A stretch of 64,000 nt of DNA, taken from Theristus sp. LFF4_11 (taxonomy: Eukaryota; Nematoda; Chromadorea; Monhysterida; Xyalidae). The position numbers and the translations under genes were made by a program. This document shows positions 25,153-38,362 of the stretch, in pieces. Numbering within the stretch: the stretch's first letter is position 1; each line of letters opens with the position of its first letter. The DNA is taken from NCBI GenBank assembly GCA_030248135.1, contig JASANC010000153.1, forward strand, positions 24,558 through 88,557, read 5' to 3'. The notes beneath the pieces were generated by a model that was not told the origin of the DNA, searched no databases, and saw only the letters and a list, made by a program, of their open reading frames with translations.

Positions 25153-26308
25153 TTTCGAATGCGTGTATGTTGAACGGCACCAGTGATATCGGAATTCGAA
25201 AGTCGGTTTCCTTCTTCAAAAAATCGCTTCGTTCCATGACAGAGCACGTTGATGTTTATTTTCATTGCAATTATTCACCCAATGTGTCGGAGATGTTTGA
25301 TCGCTACCACAAATCTTATCGACTCCACTCGGGTCCGTGTGCACGGCGTGTGCAACACAAGGCGCATATTTTTTTAAATTTTCAAAGATTCTTTAATTTT
25401 GAACACATTTCTTTCTTGGACGAAAGTTTATACATACAGACGTGTTTTGTTCTTATTGTAATTACTTTTGTTCACGCTTTTTGTCACGGCTTTTTTGATT
25501 CTACTATGTTTTTTTCAATCTAATTCGTCTATATTTTGCTTCTTTTTACTTTTCTTTTTTGGTTAAAACGTGTAATTGTTTTGGAATTGTGATCCGCATA
25601 TACATCAATAATAATTTTAGTCGGTCATTATTTTTTGGCGTGGAAAGTTTTCTTTAAACCCGTATCATTTTAATTGCAAATATATTAGGCATTAGATTTT
25701 TCGTCGATCATTTTATTAGTAGTGCATATTGCGCTTTGTACCTTTTTGCTAGATGTATCATTTTCATGTTGCGTCAATGTATGATATTCTGATTTCTTGC
25801 ACAGCGCCCATTACTGCTGGATTTCTGGAAAGCTTAGTAAAAAATATCTAATTTGCACAATTGTGAAAATTTTGTCTTCATTACCGGTTAGAAATTGTTC
25901 GCTATCCTCCTCTGGTTTCACCCATGAGCCTTCAACGTAACTTGTTCCGAAGGGTTTTTAGTTTTGAAAGCTTGCTGTAGTTTTTTGGTTTTGTTATATT
26001 GTGCGAACATATTTTTCTCTGTAAATCTTCAAACCGCACTTTTGCACAACCATTCGAAACTGTGCTGTGTAAATATTTTTTGTTTTTCATACTTTTTTAT
26101 CTTTGTGCTCAGGTGTGTGTGCGTGCGTGTGCGGTTCAGCGATACGGTTGCCATACTATAAAAAATGTTGAATATAACAAAAGAAAACTATTGCTATTTT
26201 TATACAAAATGAATCGAAAGAAGAAATAAATTTGGCTGAATTAAATGGGCGGAACGGAGCGGAAATTGGAATGCTTTTCATCGGTTGTGTGATGAATATC
26301 GACAGAGC
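25153..26308. other. AMPK gamma 3' flank
   Basis: AT-rich, without supported exons on either strand. Probably contains the AMPK gamma 3' UTR; AATAAA occurs near 26224-26231. The far end is the region downstream of the convergent Ly6-like gene. Confidence 0.3.
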
Positions 26309-27594
26309 TCACGAGAATCCAAAGCGGATAATGAAAACGAGAATTAAGTAAGTCAAAACGTTTTCCGCAACAACACGACCATTGGCAGCATTCTCGTAGT
26401 TCATTTCCCCACTGTCACCGGTGGTTTTCCGATCACGAGATTTCGCAAAGTACTCCGTCGCAAGCTTTCTGTCGAACTGCGGGCTGTCGACGAGCACGGC
26501 GTCGACGACGTCCTCGCTCGGCAGGTCCTCATCCTCGAGCATGTCGGCCATGGAGATTTCCGGCCCGTCGGCACCGTAATACGTATTGCCAGACACTACT
26601 GGTAGATACTGCTCGTTTGCTGTTGTTGTTGTCGAAGTCGTCGTCGTTGTTGTCGAAGTCGTCGTCGTTGTTGTCGTACGGTCGTCGTTTTGCACTGGGT
26701 CACAATTTTGATGACGATTATCAGTTTGCGGCTGCTGACTGCCGGGCGGCTCAAAATTGCAGAAACTCAATTGTGAGCACGAGCACTCGACGCGATACAC
26801 GCTGCGCACCGCATCGCCGTTGGCGCTCGGTTGAACGCAGACGGCTGGCGCGGCGTGCGCGAACACACTGCAGCCGTAGCTGTATGACTCCGTGTCTGCA
26901 ATGCGTTCATGCTGCAAGTGGTGCGGAATACTGCAGCCGTAGCTGTATGACTCCGTGTCTGCAATACGTTCATGCTGCAAGTGGTGCGGAACTGTGAAAA
27001 CGATGCTACCAAGTAAACTCGGGTTTCGTTTGTAGAAGACGATTTTAGCTTGGGACCATTATGGTTTAGGATGCTTTTGACCGGAACGATTTCAGCTGAG
27101 AACAATTTTGTACCTCGCCCCCGCAAATCAGGTACTCCCGCAAATGCTTATTCGAGTTGTCGTGGCATAGGACTTTAATTCAATGAACTTTGGCCTGTTT
27201 GATGTTTCGTTAATCTGGATTCGATCCGAATTTGTAGCTGCACCAAAGTTAACTTGAGCTGCGACGTGGCTGCTTCTGTTTGACGAGAACGAAACAATGT
27301 GAACGAACTTGACAGGCGCTCAATGAGTCGCGTGCAACTGCGGCCGGTGCAGACGCCTGTGGTGCAGTTGAAGCCGAAACAGTGAAAGCATTGCAGTTCC
27401 GATGAATACGCTTCAGCTGAAAATTGTTTGGCTGAATATATGCTGACAGACAACTGAGAAACTGTGTGATTGTCAATTGCAAGAGATTTACCGAACTGAA
27501 TTCTGCCAAAGACCACGAACAGCAAGAGTGCTTCGCCGCAAATTAGTACAGCAGCTGCCATCGAGAGGTTTTGTGTGGATAAGTTTTTTAGCAA
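26309..27594 (-). CDS. Ly6/uPAR-like GPI-anchored surface protein with internal duplication
   Basis: Not recognised to a named orthologue. Exons on the minus strand: 27594 (or inner ATG 27561)-27492, 27416-27309 and 26991-26309; phases agree, giving 286-297 residues. The N-terminus is a signal peptide (AAAVLICGEALLLFVVFG). Cysteines follow the Ly6/three-finger pattern CFHCFGFNC..GVC..RSC and end with CSCSQLSFCN, matching the family's terminal C..xxxxCN. A Thr-rich linker (T7-S-T6-S-T4) and an acidic segment lead to a C-terminal hydrophobic tail (VLTYLILVFIIRFGF) typical of a GPI signal. A 21-residue unit (HHLQHERIADTESYSYGCS...) is present twice in tandem, adding an eleventh cysteine to the ten expected. 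Function is unknown; related nematode proteins modulate receptors at the cell surface. Confidence 0.7.
26868..26993 (-). repeat. 63-bp tandem duplication inside the Ly6-like coding exon
   Basis: Units 26868-26930 and 26931-26993 differ by only a few bases and keep the reading frame. The second unit includes the exon's acceptor-proximal end, so the duplication boundary nearly coincides with the 3' splice site at 26991/26992. Confidence 0.85.
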
Positions 27595-30500
27595 TATCAG
27601 TGACTGTACTGATGTAACCTGATTTCAGTGGTAACGGATCGTTCAATGAACAGACCAGGGCGGGGCGAAGCCAACAGGGCGGGCATTTTCAAATAATTGC
27701 GGCTCGGAAACCGAACGGAATCCTCTGCCGGTGCAGGCAGGAAAATAGCAGGGCCGCCCCCCACCGCCACAAAATAAACGAAAAAACCCAAAGAACCATT
27801 CGGTTGTGGCCCTAATGACTATGTATATAATGTAACGTTTAACGTTACGGTAATAATACAACTGAAATAAGTAATTCTGCTAAAAGCCTTTCACCACATC
27901 TGCATTTGCATGGACACACAAGACTGCAAGCAATTAGCAACTCAAGATGTGCCAAAGTTGTAGTTTCAGTCAGTTTAAACAAGTTTCTTCGGTTGTGGGT
28001 ACATAAATTCATTCACAATCAAGTGCAATAGGGTGTTTTTTTTAATGCAGGGTGCCAGAAAATTGTTTTAGCTGCGATGTCTAATGTAAACGATACTTGC
28101 CAAGCACCGCTGTCAATAACGCCGCTAACTCAGCAACCGGAAATTTAAAAGTTCTCATTGTTTTGTTGCTTCAGCCACCGCATCCGCTGCAAACTGCAGT
28201 GGTTTTTTTGTTATTTCAGTTGTCGTCTGAATTTACGGCATGATGTCAAGTTGGTTGTTGTTTTGCTTGAAAAATAGTTGAAGAATTGCTTGACACGGCA
28301 GAATTTTTTGAATTATATGCAATTTGAAATGTTTCTTTTTAAAAACACGGTTACGAAACTTGCACCGCAATAATGAACGACGTGAGTGAGTCATTGGTTT
28401 TGTTACCTTAGTTTCCATGCCGTTCCCCACATCAAACAACATGGTGCCTTTTGTGGAGAGCTACATTTTACCATCGTGAACATGCCATGCGTTGTAAACA
28501 AACTGGATGAAACCAGTTTGAAAAGTGTGAAGCATTCTGGCGTCATGTATTGCAACGCGGTTTTTCATATATTTTTACTGAAAAAAACAATCAAAAACAA
28601 TTTGTCCACAAAATTTATTTTGTGCACACACAGTTTGCAAGTTGGTTGTCTGCAGTGGAATGCAGTGCAACACTGACACACATGTACGGAACGATGGTGG
28701 CGTGGCGTGTTTGCAAAAAAAAAGTAGTTAGGCGGATATTCTCATGAAGAAGTGGATCGATCCGAGAAACAAAGTTTGGTCTTGTCTCGTTCATCAACAT
28801 TGCGTTTGTTTTAAAATTTCTCCGTAACCGAACAAAAATGAGCGTGTTTTCTTTCGTAATAAGAAAATCACAACGGCAACTATGAGCATATATCGCCATC
28901 ATCACCTGCGTCTGTCAGCAGCACCGGCAGTTTTGTAGTGGAGTGCAAATATGCAAGCAAACGAACGTAACACTGTGCACTTGCACTTGTACGGTCGACT
29001 GTAAACTATGCAGGTGAACACAGTTTGCTTGGTGGCAGCCGACTGCTGCGCCATTGCCGGCCAGCACGATTTACGATTGGTTTCCCTGCTCAGTCGCAGT
29101 TTGCCATTCGAATGACGAAAACGATAAATAGTTTTGACAAACTGGTATCTCCGTCGTCAGCTATTCATTTGCGTGTTGTGCATTTTTATATTTGTTTCAG
29201 AGTTGAGTAAAAAGTTCGTGTTGTTAAGGCCCCCCGAACAAACTGAAAACAACACTCGACGAAACGAACACGCCGCTCAAAAGTTGTGTTTGCTTCGTGT
29301 TCAATTCGTTTCTCTGCTCAACGTTAACAACAATTTTGTCATTTTTCTTTTTTTTTGATAGTTACGTGATTTGATCCAGTCGGTGTGCTGTATTCATTTA
29401 CCAATTTTGGCTTGGCTTTCTATCTGTTTTTGCTGCTTTTTCCTGGGCGAAACTGGATTCCGCTGACATTGGCAATCGAAAAGCGAAAGCACAACTTTTT
29501 TTTGAAAGCTCGTTAAATAAAACCGCCTACTCCGACACAGATCTCGCCATCTGCAAACTTTTTTCTAAGCAATGTTCATTTATTTCGTATAAACGTAAAA
29601 ATCCTTCTGTTTTCACTATTCTTTCATTTCTGCTGTCAACTTTTTGTTAAGGCAGACAGACTGCGAACGTTTTCAAGTTCCGCTTGAGGCGTAATTCTTC
29701 CAAACTTTTCACTGAATGGCATATTTCATCCTGATTTTCTTCCTCACCGATTTCACTCAGCGCAACAAACCAATTGAAAACAACGCTGTTAGTGAAGTTT
29801 TTTTTGCAAACCGACATCTAAATCATGGCGTCGTTCGTTTTTTACATTCTGCAATTGAACCGCAAAACCACTTCAGTGGTGCACGCTCACTTTCATTGTT
29901 CTGGTTATCATCAAACAAACTGCAAACACCATAAGTCCACCGACAAACATCCTGAATCGCAAATAAATGCAAAATTGCTGAACAAAATCAACACCTGAAT
30001 TCACATTTCGTGCACCAGTGGTTTCTTTCTGTTTGCACAAAAGCCCGTTAACGTGGCCATGTTCACATTGATCATTTGCACGCCATCTTTTCGACGTGTA
30101 CCATCGTCACACGTCTGCCGAGTGCGTTTTCATTCCTTATACTGCAATAACCAGTCTGTTTCTCTCTCTTTCTCTCGTGAGCACCCGTTTTCACCGTTTG
30201 AATCTGGCTGCACGCGCAATGCACAACACAGCAGAGTCAAACACAACACCAGTGTGCATCAACAGCGACAGTTTGCCTGCAGCAACACGTTATAAACACT
30301 GCGGCACGGATGCTGCTGCTGTTGCTGTCGGTGGTGCACGCACATTGTGCCGTTACTATTATTATTGTCGACGACACCACCGAAGAACGTTGGAAAGTGG
30401 AAGTGTCAACACATCATGCAGCCCGTACATATGTCCGTGCAAAGCATTTTCTTATTTGTATTCGCTTTTCTCGGGCGCCGTGGTTATACCTGCGCAGTTT

Positions 30501-31615
30501 TGCAGCGTCTTGTGTTCTGGACGCAGTTTTAGTCAAGGTCACATACGGGTGTGCTATGAATTTCCAAATATTCGTACTCGATAACGTTCTTTGCGTACAC
30601 CGTGTGCGTGCATGCGTCGACATCGACGTACACGTTCGCGCATACACAGAACGCGTGCTAAAGCATAGCGCTCTGATGTGTCTCATCTTCGTATCTGATT
30701 TTTATATGTGCCGTGTGTGCGCGCTTAAAAGACGAAAAGTGTAGTAGTATAAAAGTGCGGTATAGTCATTGGTGAGACAACATGCAAGACGACACACCGA
30801 TGCGTTCAACAACATCAACGCACACACACGCTCAGCGTTTGCACGCAATGAACAGTCCATGATGCGACGTTGTGTCCATGTCCAACCGTGTTATCCAAAC
30901 AACAATCAGCCGCCGCACTCAGATCAAAATCGCGCATCTCTTGCCAACAGTTTTAATTTGCGATCGCTGTTGTACACGCTCTTATGAAATGATTTCATTG
31001 AAATCCAAAAAATCGTCAGACTTGGCAGGGTGCTTCAACACTTCGCAATATGTCGAAAATGTTCAGAAACCAGTTTCATTTGCTTGAAAATGGCCAACGC
31101 AAGCGCCCATAAGGTAATGGTAGTGCGCATGCATGTGAGCGTTTTACATTGGTTTCGTGCGTTGTTGCGCGATTGTTAGTGGCGTAGATTTCATAGATTT
31201 TCATCAATCAGTAGTCTGGTCTGTTTCTGGATACGTCCACTGATTTTTGTTTGTTTATTCGCGTTTATACGTTGTGCATACTCCCCGTGCTATACATTTT
31301 CGGCACATGCATTTTATCTAATCTTTCAACTGATTTGCATGCATTATTTTTTAGAAATCACTGCGTCCGCTGCCTGTAATATAATGCGTATTGGAATGTT
31401 TTTCAGATCGAAATGTGCTCAATTTGATAGTTTATTATTTTACAGTGATCATAATGGAAAAATACGACATATTATTTTGTTTTATGTTCATTCTCATCCA
31501 AAACGGTGTTTCAAACAAAGTATAGTTTCAGTGACTAAACTACTTCCGTTACTGAGCGGTATGTACGTTGTTATTCTGCACCACAATGTAAGCAGCTAAT
31601 CGTGCCGCTGTCAGC
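27595..31615. other. Intergenic region between divergent Ly6-like and PTB genes
   Basis: About 4 kb, AT-rich, with TG/CA-rich tracts. I find no exon with both splice signals and codon bias. It should hold the promoters of the two divergent genes and possibly a non-coding 5' exon of the PTB gene, since TGTCAG|CATG at 31609-31618 looks like a 3' splice site directly before its ATG. Confidence 0.35.
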
Positions 31616-33983
31616 ATGCCAACGCCACTGGCGCGATGTCGCGTGCTCTACATCGGTAGCGCCGTGCCGACGATCACCGCCGACGGTCTCCAGGGCATCC
31701 AAGAGCCGCTGCGCGAACGCTACCCGGCGGACGACACGGCCGAAACGAAGGGCATCGACTCGTGGCTGTCCGTCTGGTCGAACGGCCTACTGGTCGAGTA
31801 CGTCGAGGGCGACCAGAAGACGGAGAGCGCGTTCTACCCGATCACGACGTTGCACTATTGCGCCGCGGTGCGCTACGTGAACGTCAGCGGCTACACGGTC
31901 GAGGGCGGCGGCGAGCGCTTTCTGCCGCTCGACTCGCCGTTCGCCAATCTGCCCGACTCGCGGCATCCGCCGATGTTCGCCGCCATCTTCCGGCGTACGA
32001 CCGGCATCAAGGTGCTCGAGTGTCACGCGTTCATTTGCACGAATGAGCGTGCGGCGAACGCACTGGTGCGCAGCTGCTTTCACGCGTACGCCGACAGCAT
32101 GTACGTGAAGATGGACGAGAAGTCGGCGGTGTCCGGCGGCGGTGCGCTGGCGATCAAGGGCGCCGTCAACGGCAACGCGCGCAGCTCGAGCCCGTCGGAG
32201 AATGGGTGAGCGAACGCGGTGTTTTCAAAACGCTGATTGCGTATTGCGAAATCGTTGAATCTTTGATAACCGTCCGTTGCACGCTGCACAGGTCGGAGAG
32301 CACGAATCGATCTAATCGAGATGTGCTGAGGTGGTCGGAGCGTGCGATCAGCACACAGACGTGGCAGCGTCGGCAGCAGGCCGGCGACTTCGAGACTGCC
32401 AGCATCTCCAGTAGTGCCGTTGGACGTTATAAAAAGAAAGAAAAGAAAGAACAGAAAGCAGTTGAGAAGGCGAATCGTCAGGCGACTAGTGAAATCGGTA
32501 AGTTTGTGTAGACTTGATATTTCTGAATTCGACAAAGTTCAATCGGCAAGGTGTTTTTTGCTTAAGGAATAGCGGAAGGTGCGCTGGTGCCGTATCACGC
32601 GCACACGATGGGCGGACACGGCAGGCGCGCGGGCACGATGCCGCGACGGGTCGGCAGCGAGACGGACTTGTATGGAAGCATGGGACGGCCGGCGTCCATG
32701 ATGGCCGCTCCGATGATGCCTGCGATGTTCCCACCGCCACCACACGCAGCAATGGCAGGCCCGCCGCCGCCAGGCATGTTCATTGGACATCCACCGCCGC
32801 ACCCTGGAATGCCGTTGCCGCCTCCAATGATGGGTCCACATGGACCGCCACCACCAGGCATGATACCGATGCCGATGCCGATGCCCATGCGCCCACCGCC
32901 ACACCATCCAATGATGCCGCCACCTGAGCTGATGATGCATCCCGGTCAGTTTTAGCGTTGTCAATAGATCGGATTTTCTCTCAGAACATGTTATGTTTTG
33001 ATGCTCTTTCATACTGCCCGGTTTCGATGCTGAGGACGGAAAAGACCGCGAGTGTCAGTAACAAATGTGTCACTGATTCCAGGCATGGGCATGCCACCGA
33101 TGGGCATGGGTCCACATCCGATGATGGCACATCCACATCCAGGCATGATGCGCCCCGGTTTCATGGGCCCGCCGAGCGCCGGCACACCGCCGCCAATGAT
33201 GTCCGAGTCGCCATTTGCGCATCAGGGCCCGTACGTAACAGCACCGGATGGCAGTCAGTACGGAACGCTGCGCGGCGGACCGGGTCCAATCATTCACGAG
33301 GAACCGATTTACATGCCATCGGCTATGGGTGCACCGCCAATGGCCAGCTACGGGCCGGGCACTCTACCACCCGAGGCTTATGATGCACAATACGACACGT
33401 ATTACAGGCAGCGAACAAAGTCGCCTGTATCGTCGCGTCATAAAAATAAGCGGGTGAGTTTGTTAAAAAACATGGCATGCTGATTTTAAGGTATCGGTTT
33501 TAATTCTATCTGAACCACTGAGCGCGCTAGTCCAAGCACTTTTTGTGGGTTCAATGTTTGTTTCTCCAGTGTATACACAATAAAGGTTGAAAACTTGCGA
33601 CAAGCCCAAGCATTTTCCCATTAAACTGAGACGTTCAACACTTTCAGAACAGCCGCAGCAGTTCGCGAGCAGCGTCGTCGAAAGCAGAAGCGGCGTACTG
33701 GGACAATTTCGAGTCGGGTATTTATCGTCGACCAATGTTGAATGAGAAGGCATTCATGAACACGATACACAGGGACAGCAGCCAACCGAATGCTGCCAAC
33801 GGAAATGGACATTTAACCAACGGGGACGGCTTGGACACTGATCCAGAGATCGGCAGACCCGACACGCCGCCAGTGGACTATGACTACGGGCGAATGCAGA
33901 ACGGCGTCGCAAAAATGCACATTGGACGTGACCAGTTCGAATACCACGGACACGAGGAAAATCGAGCACAGGCCATGTATTGA
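31616..33983 (+). CDS. PTB/PID-domain protein with Met/Pro/Gly-rich tail
   Basis: Exons 31616-32205, 32292-32497, 32567-32944, 33083-33453 and 33648-33983; all phases agree, giving 626 residues. Residues about 8-165 look like a phosphotyrosine-binding (PID) domain: RCRVLYIGSAVP, then VWSNGLLVEYVEG, FYPITTLHYCAAVRYVN, FAAIFRRTTGIKVLECHAF and the closing helix NALVRSCFHAYADS. A basic, Lys/Glu-rich coiled segment follows (RYKKKEKKEQKAVEKANRQ). Exons 3-4 encode about 150 residues of Met-Pro-Gly-His repeats. The last exon is acidic and ends QAMY. PTB adaptors bind NPxY-type peptides on receptors; no partner can be inferred. The ATG follows a possible acceptor (TGTCAG|C), so the first exon may be trans-spliced or preceded by a non-coding exon. 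I do not recognise a named orthologue. Confidence 0.82.
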
Positions 33984-35919
33984 GCGCAGGATTAAAACGA
34001 CAAATTGAAATTATTGATTGCTTCAGAGAACATTGGATTTGCGTGGATATGACCTCTACAGTAAAGAAAAAGAAAAAATTCGACAGCCATAATAAATTGT
34101 AAACATAATTACGCGCCACATAACCTGCTGTTGCTGTACAATTCTACTTTATTGCGACCAACAAATAATACTGGACTTGTCGGTGCTCAAATCACACGAT
34201 TTATGAATTTATTTGGTTTCACATGAGTAAACGAGCTGTGCAACCTTCGTTACGGTTGACACTGTCGTTTCAATTATCACCCGTTTTTTTCACTGCTTTT
34301 TACCGCAGAAAGTTTTTGCATGTGTCAAAGTCAAAAAGAAAGCTAAATGGCTAAACGCTTCTTTGCTTGTGTCCTTAATGATATTTGCACTTGAAAGCAC
34401 TTTTTGTTTCGAGCTGATTCACCTAAATGCTGAAAAAAGTAAAGTGATTGTTTTGAAAAACAATGTTTCCAATGGGCTTCCAAGTGATATGCAACTTCTT
34501 CTCAAGGCTATGTAAAATTTGTGCGTATTTATTGCCTTTAGTTTGGAATCGTGTTAGCCTTTTCAACGTGGTGTTGTCATTTATTTCTATGTTTGTATGT
34601 AATCGAGGTATTGTTTGTCATAATAGTTTTGTTTCTGACCTGCATGGGAATCAAATTTATAATTACGGACTAATACCGCTCATGTGACATTTCGTGTCAA
34701 ATTAAGAACAGAATAGTGATAAACTTTTTTTATTGTAATTCAATTTTGTTATTTTGTGAAGTTAAGCCGTAAATTATGTACGTAGTTGGTTTGAATTTGT
34801 CAGCTGTGTGCAGAGTGTGTTTACGCAAAACAATCTGTTTTTTTTCTACGCTGTCAATTCATGTTTAAGATACCGCTTTCGAACTTGTCTAAACGTTCGA
34901 TTGTATTGTAAAAAGCATTGTTTTTTTGATTTTTTGATCAAATGTTCCGTTTGCAAAAATGCTTCGCTATAAAACTTTGAATCTGACAACAATGTTTGTT
35001 ACTATCGATTCCTGCAAAAGAACTTGTTGCTGTGTCAGAGTTTACATTTACAAAAATTCAATTACATGCCTTGCTAAGCACAAAAAACGCTCGCAACTTG
35101 CATGAAAAAAATGATGGAAAAACTCGCTAAACACCGATGACAAACATTCCAGCAATATCTGCATGATCGCCCGTCTTTAGCGTTTTTGCGATGCCTACCA
35201 AAAAACATTCTGTGTCACAAGACACTTTGGGCGTGTGTGTGTGTGTGTACACGTATACAAAACTGCGTTTGTAGTGAAAAAGTCCTTGACATCGCGGTCA
35301 AATTGTGTGTATTGCATGATCGTGTGCGCACGCAGGTATGCATGCAAACACGCCACAAACCCACACTAATAGTCTTCATTTTTCTTTGGGTACAGCAGAG
35401 CGCCTGTGTGTGTCAAATGTCGCATGTGAAATATATCATGTTATCAGTTTGCATTTTGAGTTTTGACTGTATGATCGTTTGCATGTGCGCAGGTTGAGAA
35501 CAATTCCGGTGATCTTGCACAGGCCAGCAAACTGTTTTGCGTGGGCACGCATCTTGCTGTCGATTCAAACATGTCTGTCTGTCTGATTGCGCCGTTTGCA
35601 GCATGCAATCTGCACACTGTATCATTGAGAATGAATGCACACCGTTGGCGACAGCCTCCATGCGACCAATTCATCGTGTTAACGCTCACTTATGCCTCGA
35701 AACTGCCACTAATGAAGCACTACTACACCAGCACTGCTCTGTTGAAAATTCAACAGCATTAGTTGTTTCTAGACCAGTTTTTTACGCGCACCAATCGCAA
35801 GACACCCACCATTTGAAATCGAGTTGACTTTCTTTATTGCAGTCAATAATTGCGGTCAATCGGTTTTCCCTGTGAAATGGCCTCTTGTGATTGCCAGTTT
35901 TGGCGTCAGCAAAACTCGC
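33984..35919. other. PTB gene 3' flank
   Basis: AT-rich. AATAAA occurs at about 34090, a possible poly(A) signal for the PTB gene. A (GT)n tract lies at 35232-35247. No supported exon. Confidence 0.3.
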
Positions 35920-35930
35920 TCACACCAGAG

Positions 35931-36124
35931 ACGACACTGTAAGCAATAAGAAAAACAGAACTGTTCTAAAGGTATTTGCACCGATACCGTAGCCAGGCAT
36001 TGTGTCAGACTGTGGTTTCGGATCGGAATACTCAAAAATATGCGAAGAATGCCATTCTGATTTCTGCGCGTCTTTTATTTGCTTCCGATCAGGATCAGTA
36101 AAAAACAAGAAATGAACAAAACAA
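35931..36124 (-). CDS. Possible terminal exon of a GPI-anchored protein
   Basis: An open frame on the minus strand begins after a plausible acceptor (GGTTGCAG near 36125-36132) and ends with a hydrophobic tail (TVLFFLLLTVSSLV) and a stop, as in GPI-anchored proteins. The body (DPDRKQIKDAQKSEWHSSHI) is hydrophilic. I cannot find a matching upstream exon; only PRKRIP1 lies upstream. It may be an orphan exon, a pseudogene remnant or chance. Confidence 0.2.
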
Positions 36125-36244
36125 TAAAACTGCAACCAATGAACACAGAATTCACAACAACTTCAGAAAATGTGGAAACAATCAAACATGCACAATAGAA
36201 ATAGAATTTGTCAAATAGGCAAACAATGAAACAACATCCAACAA

Positions 36245-37260
36245 TCACTTTGCGTCATCGCAAACAGTTTCAGACTCCGCTTTCTCTTCATTTTTCCTTT
36301 CCTCGTCCGATTTCGAGTCACTGGCGCTGTCGGAATCGGAGTCAGACTTTTTGTCTGTTGTTGCCGCCGTCTTTGCTTGCACGCGACGCTTCTTCGCTCG
36401 CTCCTTTTGCTTGAGGCTGAAAATGAATGAGCAACGATTTCTGGAAAGTTCCATAGAATAAATAGCAAAACACGGATCGTCCACCACAGCTGCAGAGCCA
36501 ACCGTTTGGCACGTTTCTTCGCCGTTCTCTCGTCAGCCTCTTGCTGCTTCTGCTGCATTCGCTCCTCGTACTCACGATCGAGCCTCTCCCGTTCCGCTTG
36601 TTTCTCGTGGTACTCGAGACGTTCGAGTTCACGTTTGCGGTTGCACCGGTAAATGTGGAATTCGGCGCTGCCAGCGCCGGAACTGGAGCCTGCAAACAAG
36701 AAGAAAAAACGCTCGGTTGGTGTTGCGGTTGTGTGCAATATTCTCAATTGACGCCGCTGTTGTTGTTCACTGTCGCGCGCGCGGTTAAGACGTCACACCA
36801 ACTTCAGCGTCAGCCAGGCTTCGCACGTGAGCGATGTCCGTTCGACCAGCAATTCAGAATACGAACATTTGCTCCGGACGAGCTGGCGCGCTGCACGCCC
36901 GTTTTGCCGTATCTGGACCGGCTTATTCGCAACGAAACGCACCCGGAGACCGAAACTACGGCCGTTAGTGAGGCCACTTTTGCAGGCACTCACCCATGAC
37001 GTTGCGCACGAACTCGGCCGGCTTGCGCGGTGCGCGTTCGCGCTTCGGCTGCGGAATCGGTGCTGGCTTGTCCTGAAATCGGTTTTTTAGCGGAACAATA
37101 AACAGTTTTGCGAAAAAACGTGATTTTTCCACAACTTAACACCACGAACAATGTTCTTCTGCAACCGCTCAAGCCGGATGCGCAGCAAATCGGTCGGCGT
37201 CTTCGCGATCCGAACATCCTCCGATTCGTCGTCGTCGTCGCGCTTTTGATCCAGTGGCAT
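36245..37260 (-). CDS. PRKRIP1: PRKR-interacting protein 1 homologue
   Basis: Nuclear RNA-binding protein found in spliceosomes in other animals. Exons on the minus strand: 37260-37150, 37072-36994, 36689-36503 and 36416-36245; phases agree, giving 182 residues, close to about 184 in human. The conserved order is LLRIRLERLQKNI, DKPAPIPQPKRE, AEFVRNVMGSSSGAGSAEFH, then a long basic helix (YRCNRKRELERLEYHEKQAE, ADERTAKKRAKR) and a Ser/Asp/Lys-rich tail (SDSDSDSASDSKSDEE). The start is the Met of MPLDQKRDDDDE; a further upstream exon is possible because the frame stays open. It lies 1.1 kb downstream of the KNL2-like pair on the same strand and may belong to the same transcription unit, although that gap is longer than in a typical operon. 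Confidence 0.9.
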
Positions 37261-38362
37261 GACTTTGCTATTTTCGTTCACTCTGAAAATGATATCGACA
37301 TGAAAATCTTGATCTTGATATCGCACAAGTTTATTTCGCTTTATTCGAAAAAAAACACATTTGCAGATATGCCCAGATGGCATGCAGAACATAAGGCAAT
37401 ACATTTTGGAAGCCGAATCCATACCTACCAAAACAGTCCATTTGTGAGAATTTTATTCACCATTTCAGATTAATAAATGTGGCAGTGCGCACAGAATGTT
37501 CGTTTGAGCCTGTCACTTTTTTCTCAAAATACAGAGCTCGCGAAGTTGCAAGATTGGAGGTGCAAGAGAACATACATATTTAGCCACAAATGGGGTGTTT
37601 GATCGTCAACCAAACTCGATACATTCGTTCTTATTTTACTATAATTCAAAGATTCGCATGCTCTGTATTCTTCGAAAGAAGTGACGGGTTTAAACACACA
37701 TACTGTATTATAAAAATACTCAAAAACAAATTTGAGACAATTCAGATTCACTTGAGTTACAATAAAAACAGCAACATTTAGCAACTTGATAAGCTGAGCT
37801 GATTTGCTCTGCAGACCAAAATTAATGCAAAATGAACAACAAGGAAAGGAACACGACAAACAAAACAAAAGCACCAAAAAACTGTCACTAGATTTATTGT
37901 GCACGAATTCAGACAATCATAACACGTTCCAATAAACGAAACAATTTTCAGAAAAATGAAGAAAAACAATAAAAAGGACAGCAACGAAGAAACATAAAAA
38001 GGCAGTTCTGGCAGTTTGGGCAGGTTTGCCTGGTGTCCGTCGCATTGACAAGCCATGGGTTACCTACGTCGACCTGGCGAAACCGCAAACAGCGAACTTT
38101 ATATTTATAAAAAGAGTTCCACAAATTAAAAAAAACAACGAATCAAAATAAAAATTACTAAAAAATTAAGCACAACAAAATAAGCAAAATCCTTAAAAGA
38201 AACGACCATTTTAAAGACAGACAGACAACAGACACACAACCGTAAATACTGACATTTTTTACAAGTTCACCACACACAGACACAAGACAAAAGTTCAAAC
38301 GTTAACAAAAGTGAACAAAACATAGAAAACCCAAACGCAACGACGATACGTAAACGCATCCA
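37261..38362. other. Spacer between KNL2-like B and PRKRIP1
   Basis: AT-rich and without supported exons. It should contain the KNL2-like B 3' UTR and PRKRIP1 5' region. Confidence 0.3.

Noticed and set aside
27597..27861. Minus-strand frames upstream of the Ly6-like gene
   Set aside because: Gly/Phe-rich translation of promoter-region sequence; no acceptor or donor and no similarity recognised.
30310..30744. 144-codon + strand frame beginning with a signal-peptide-like MLLLLLSVVHAH
   Set aside because: The Leu run comes from a CTG/TTG repeat; the rest lacks codon bias, domains and a matching upstream or downstream exon.
31762..32083. Long frames in other frames over PTB exon 1
   Set aside because: Arg-rich shadows of the real frame.
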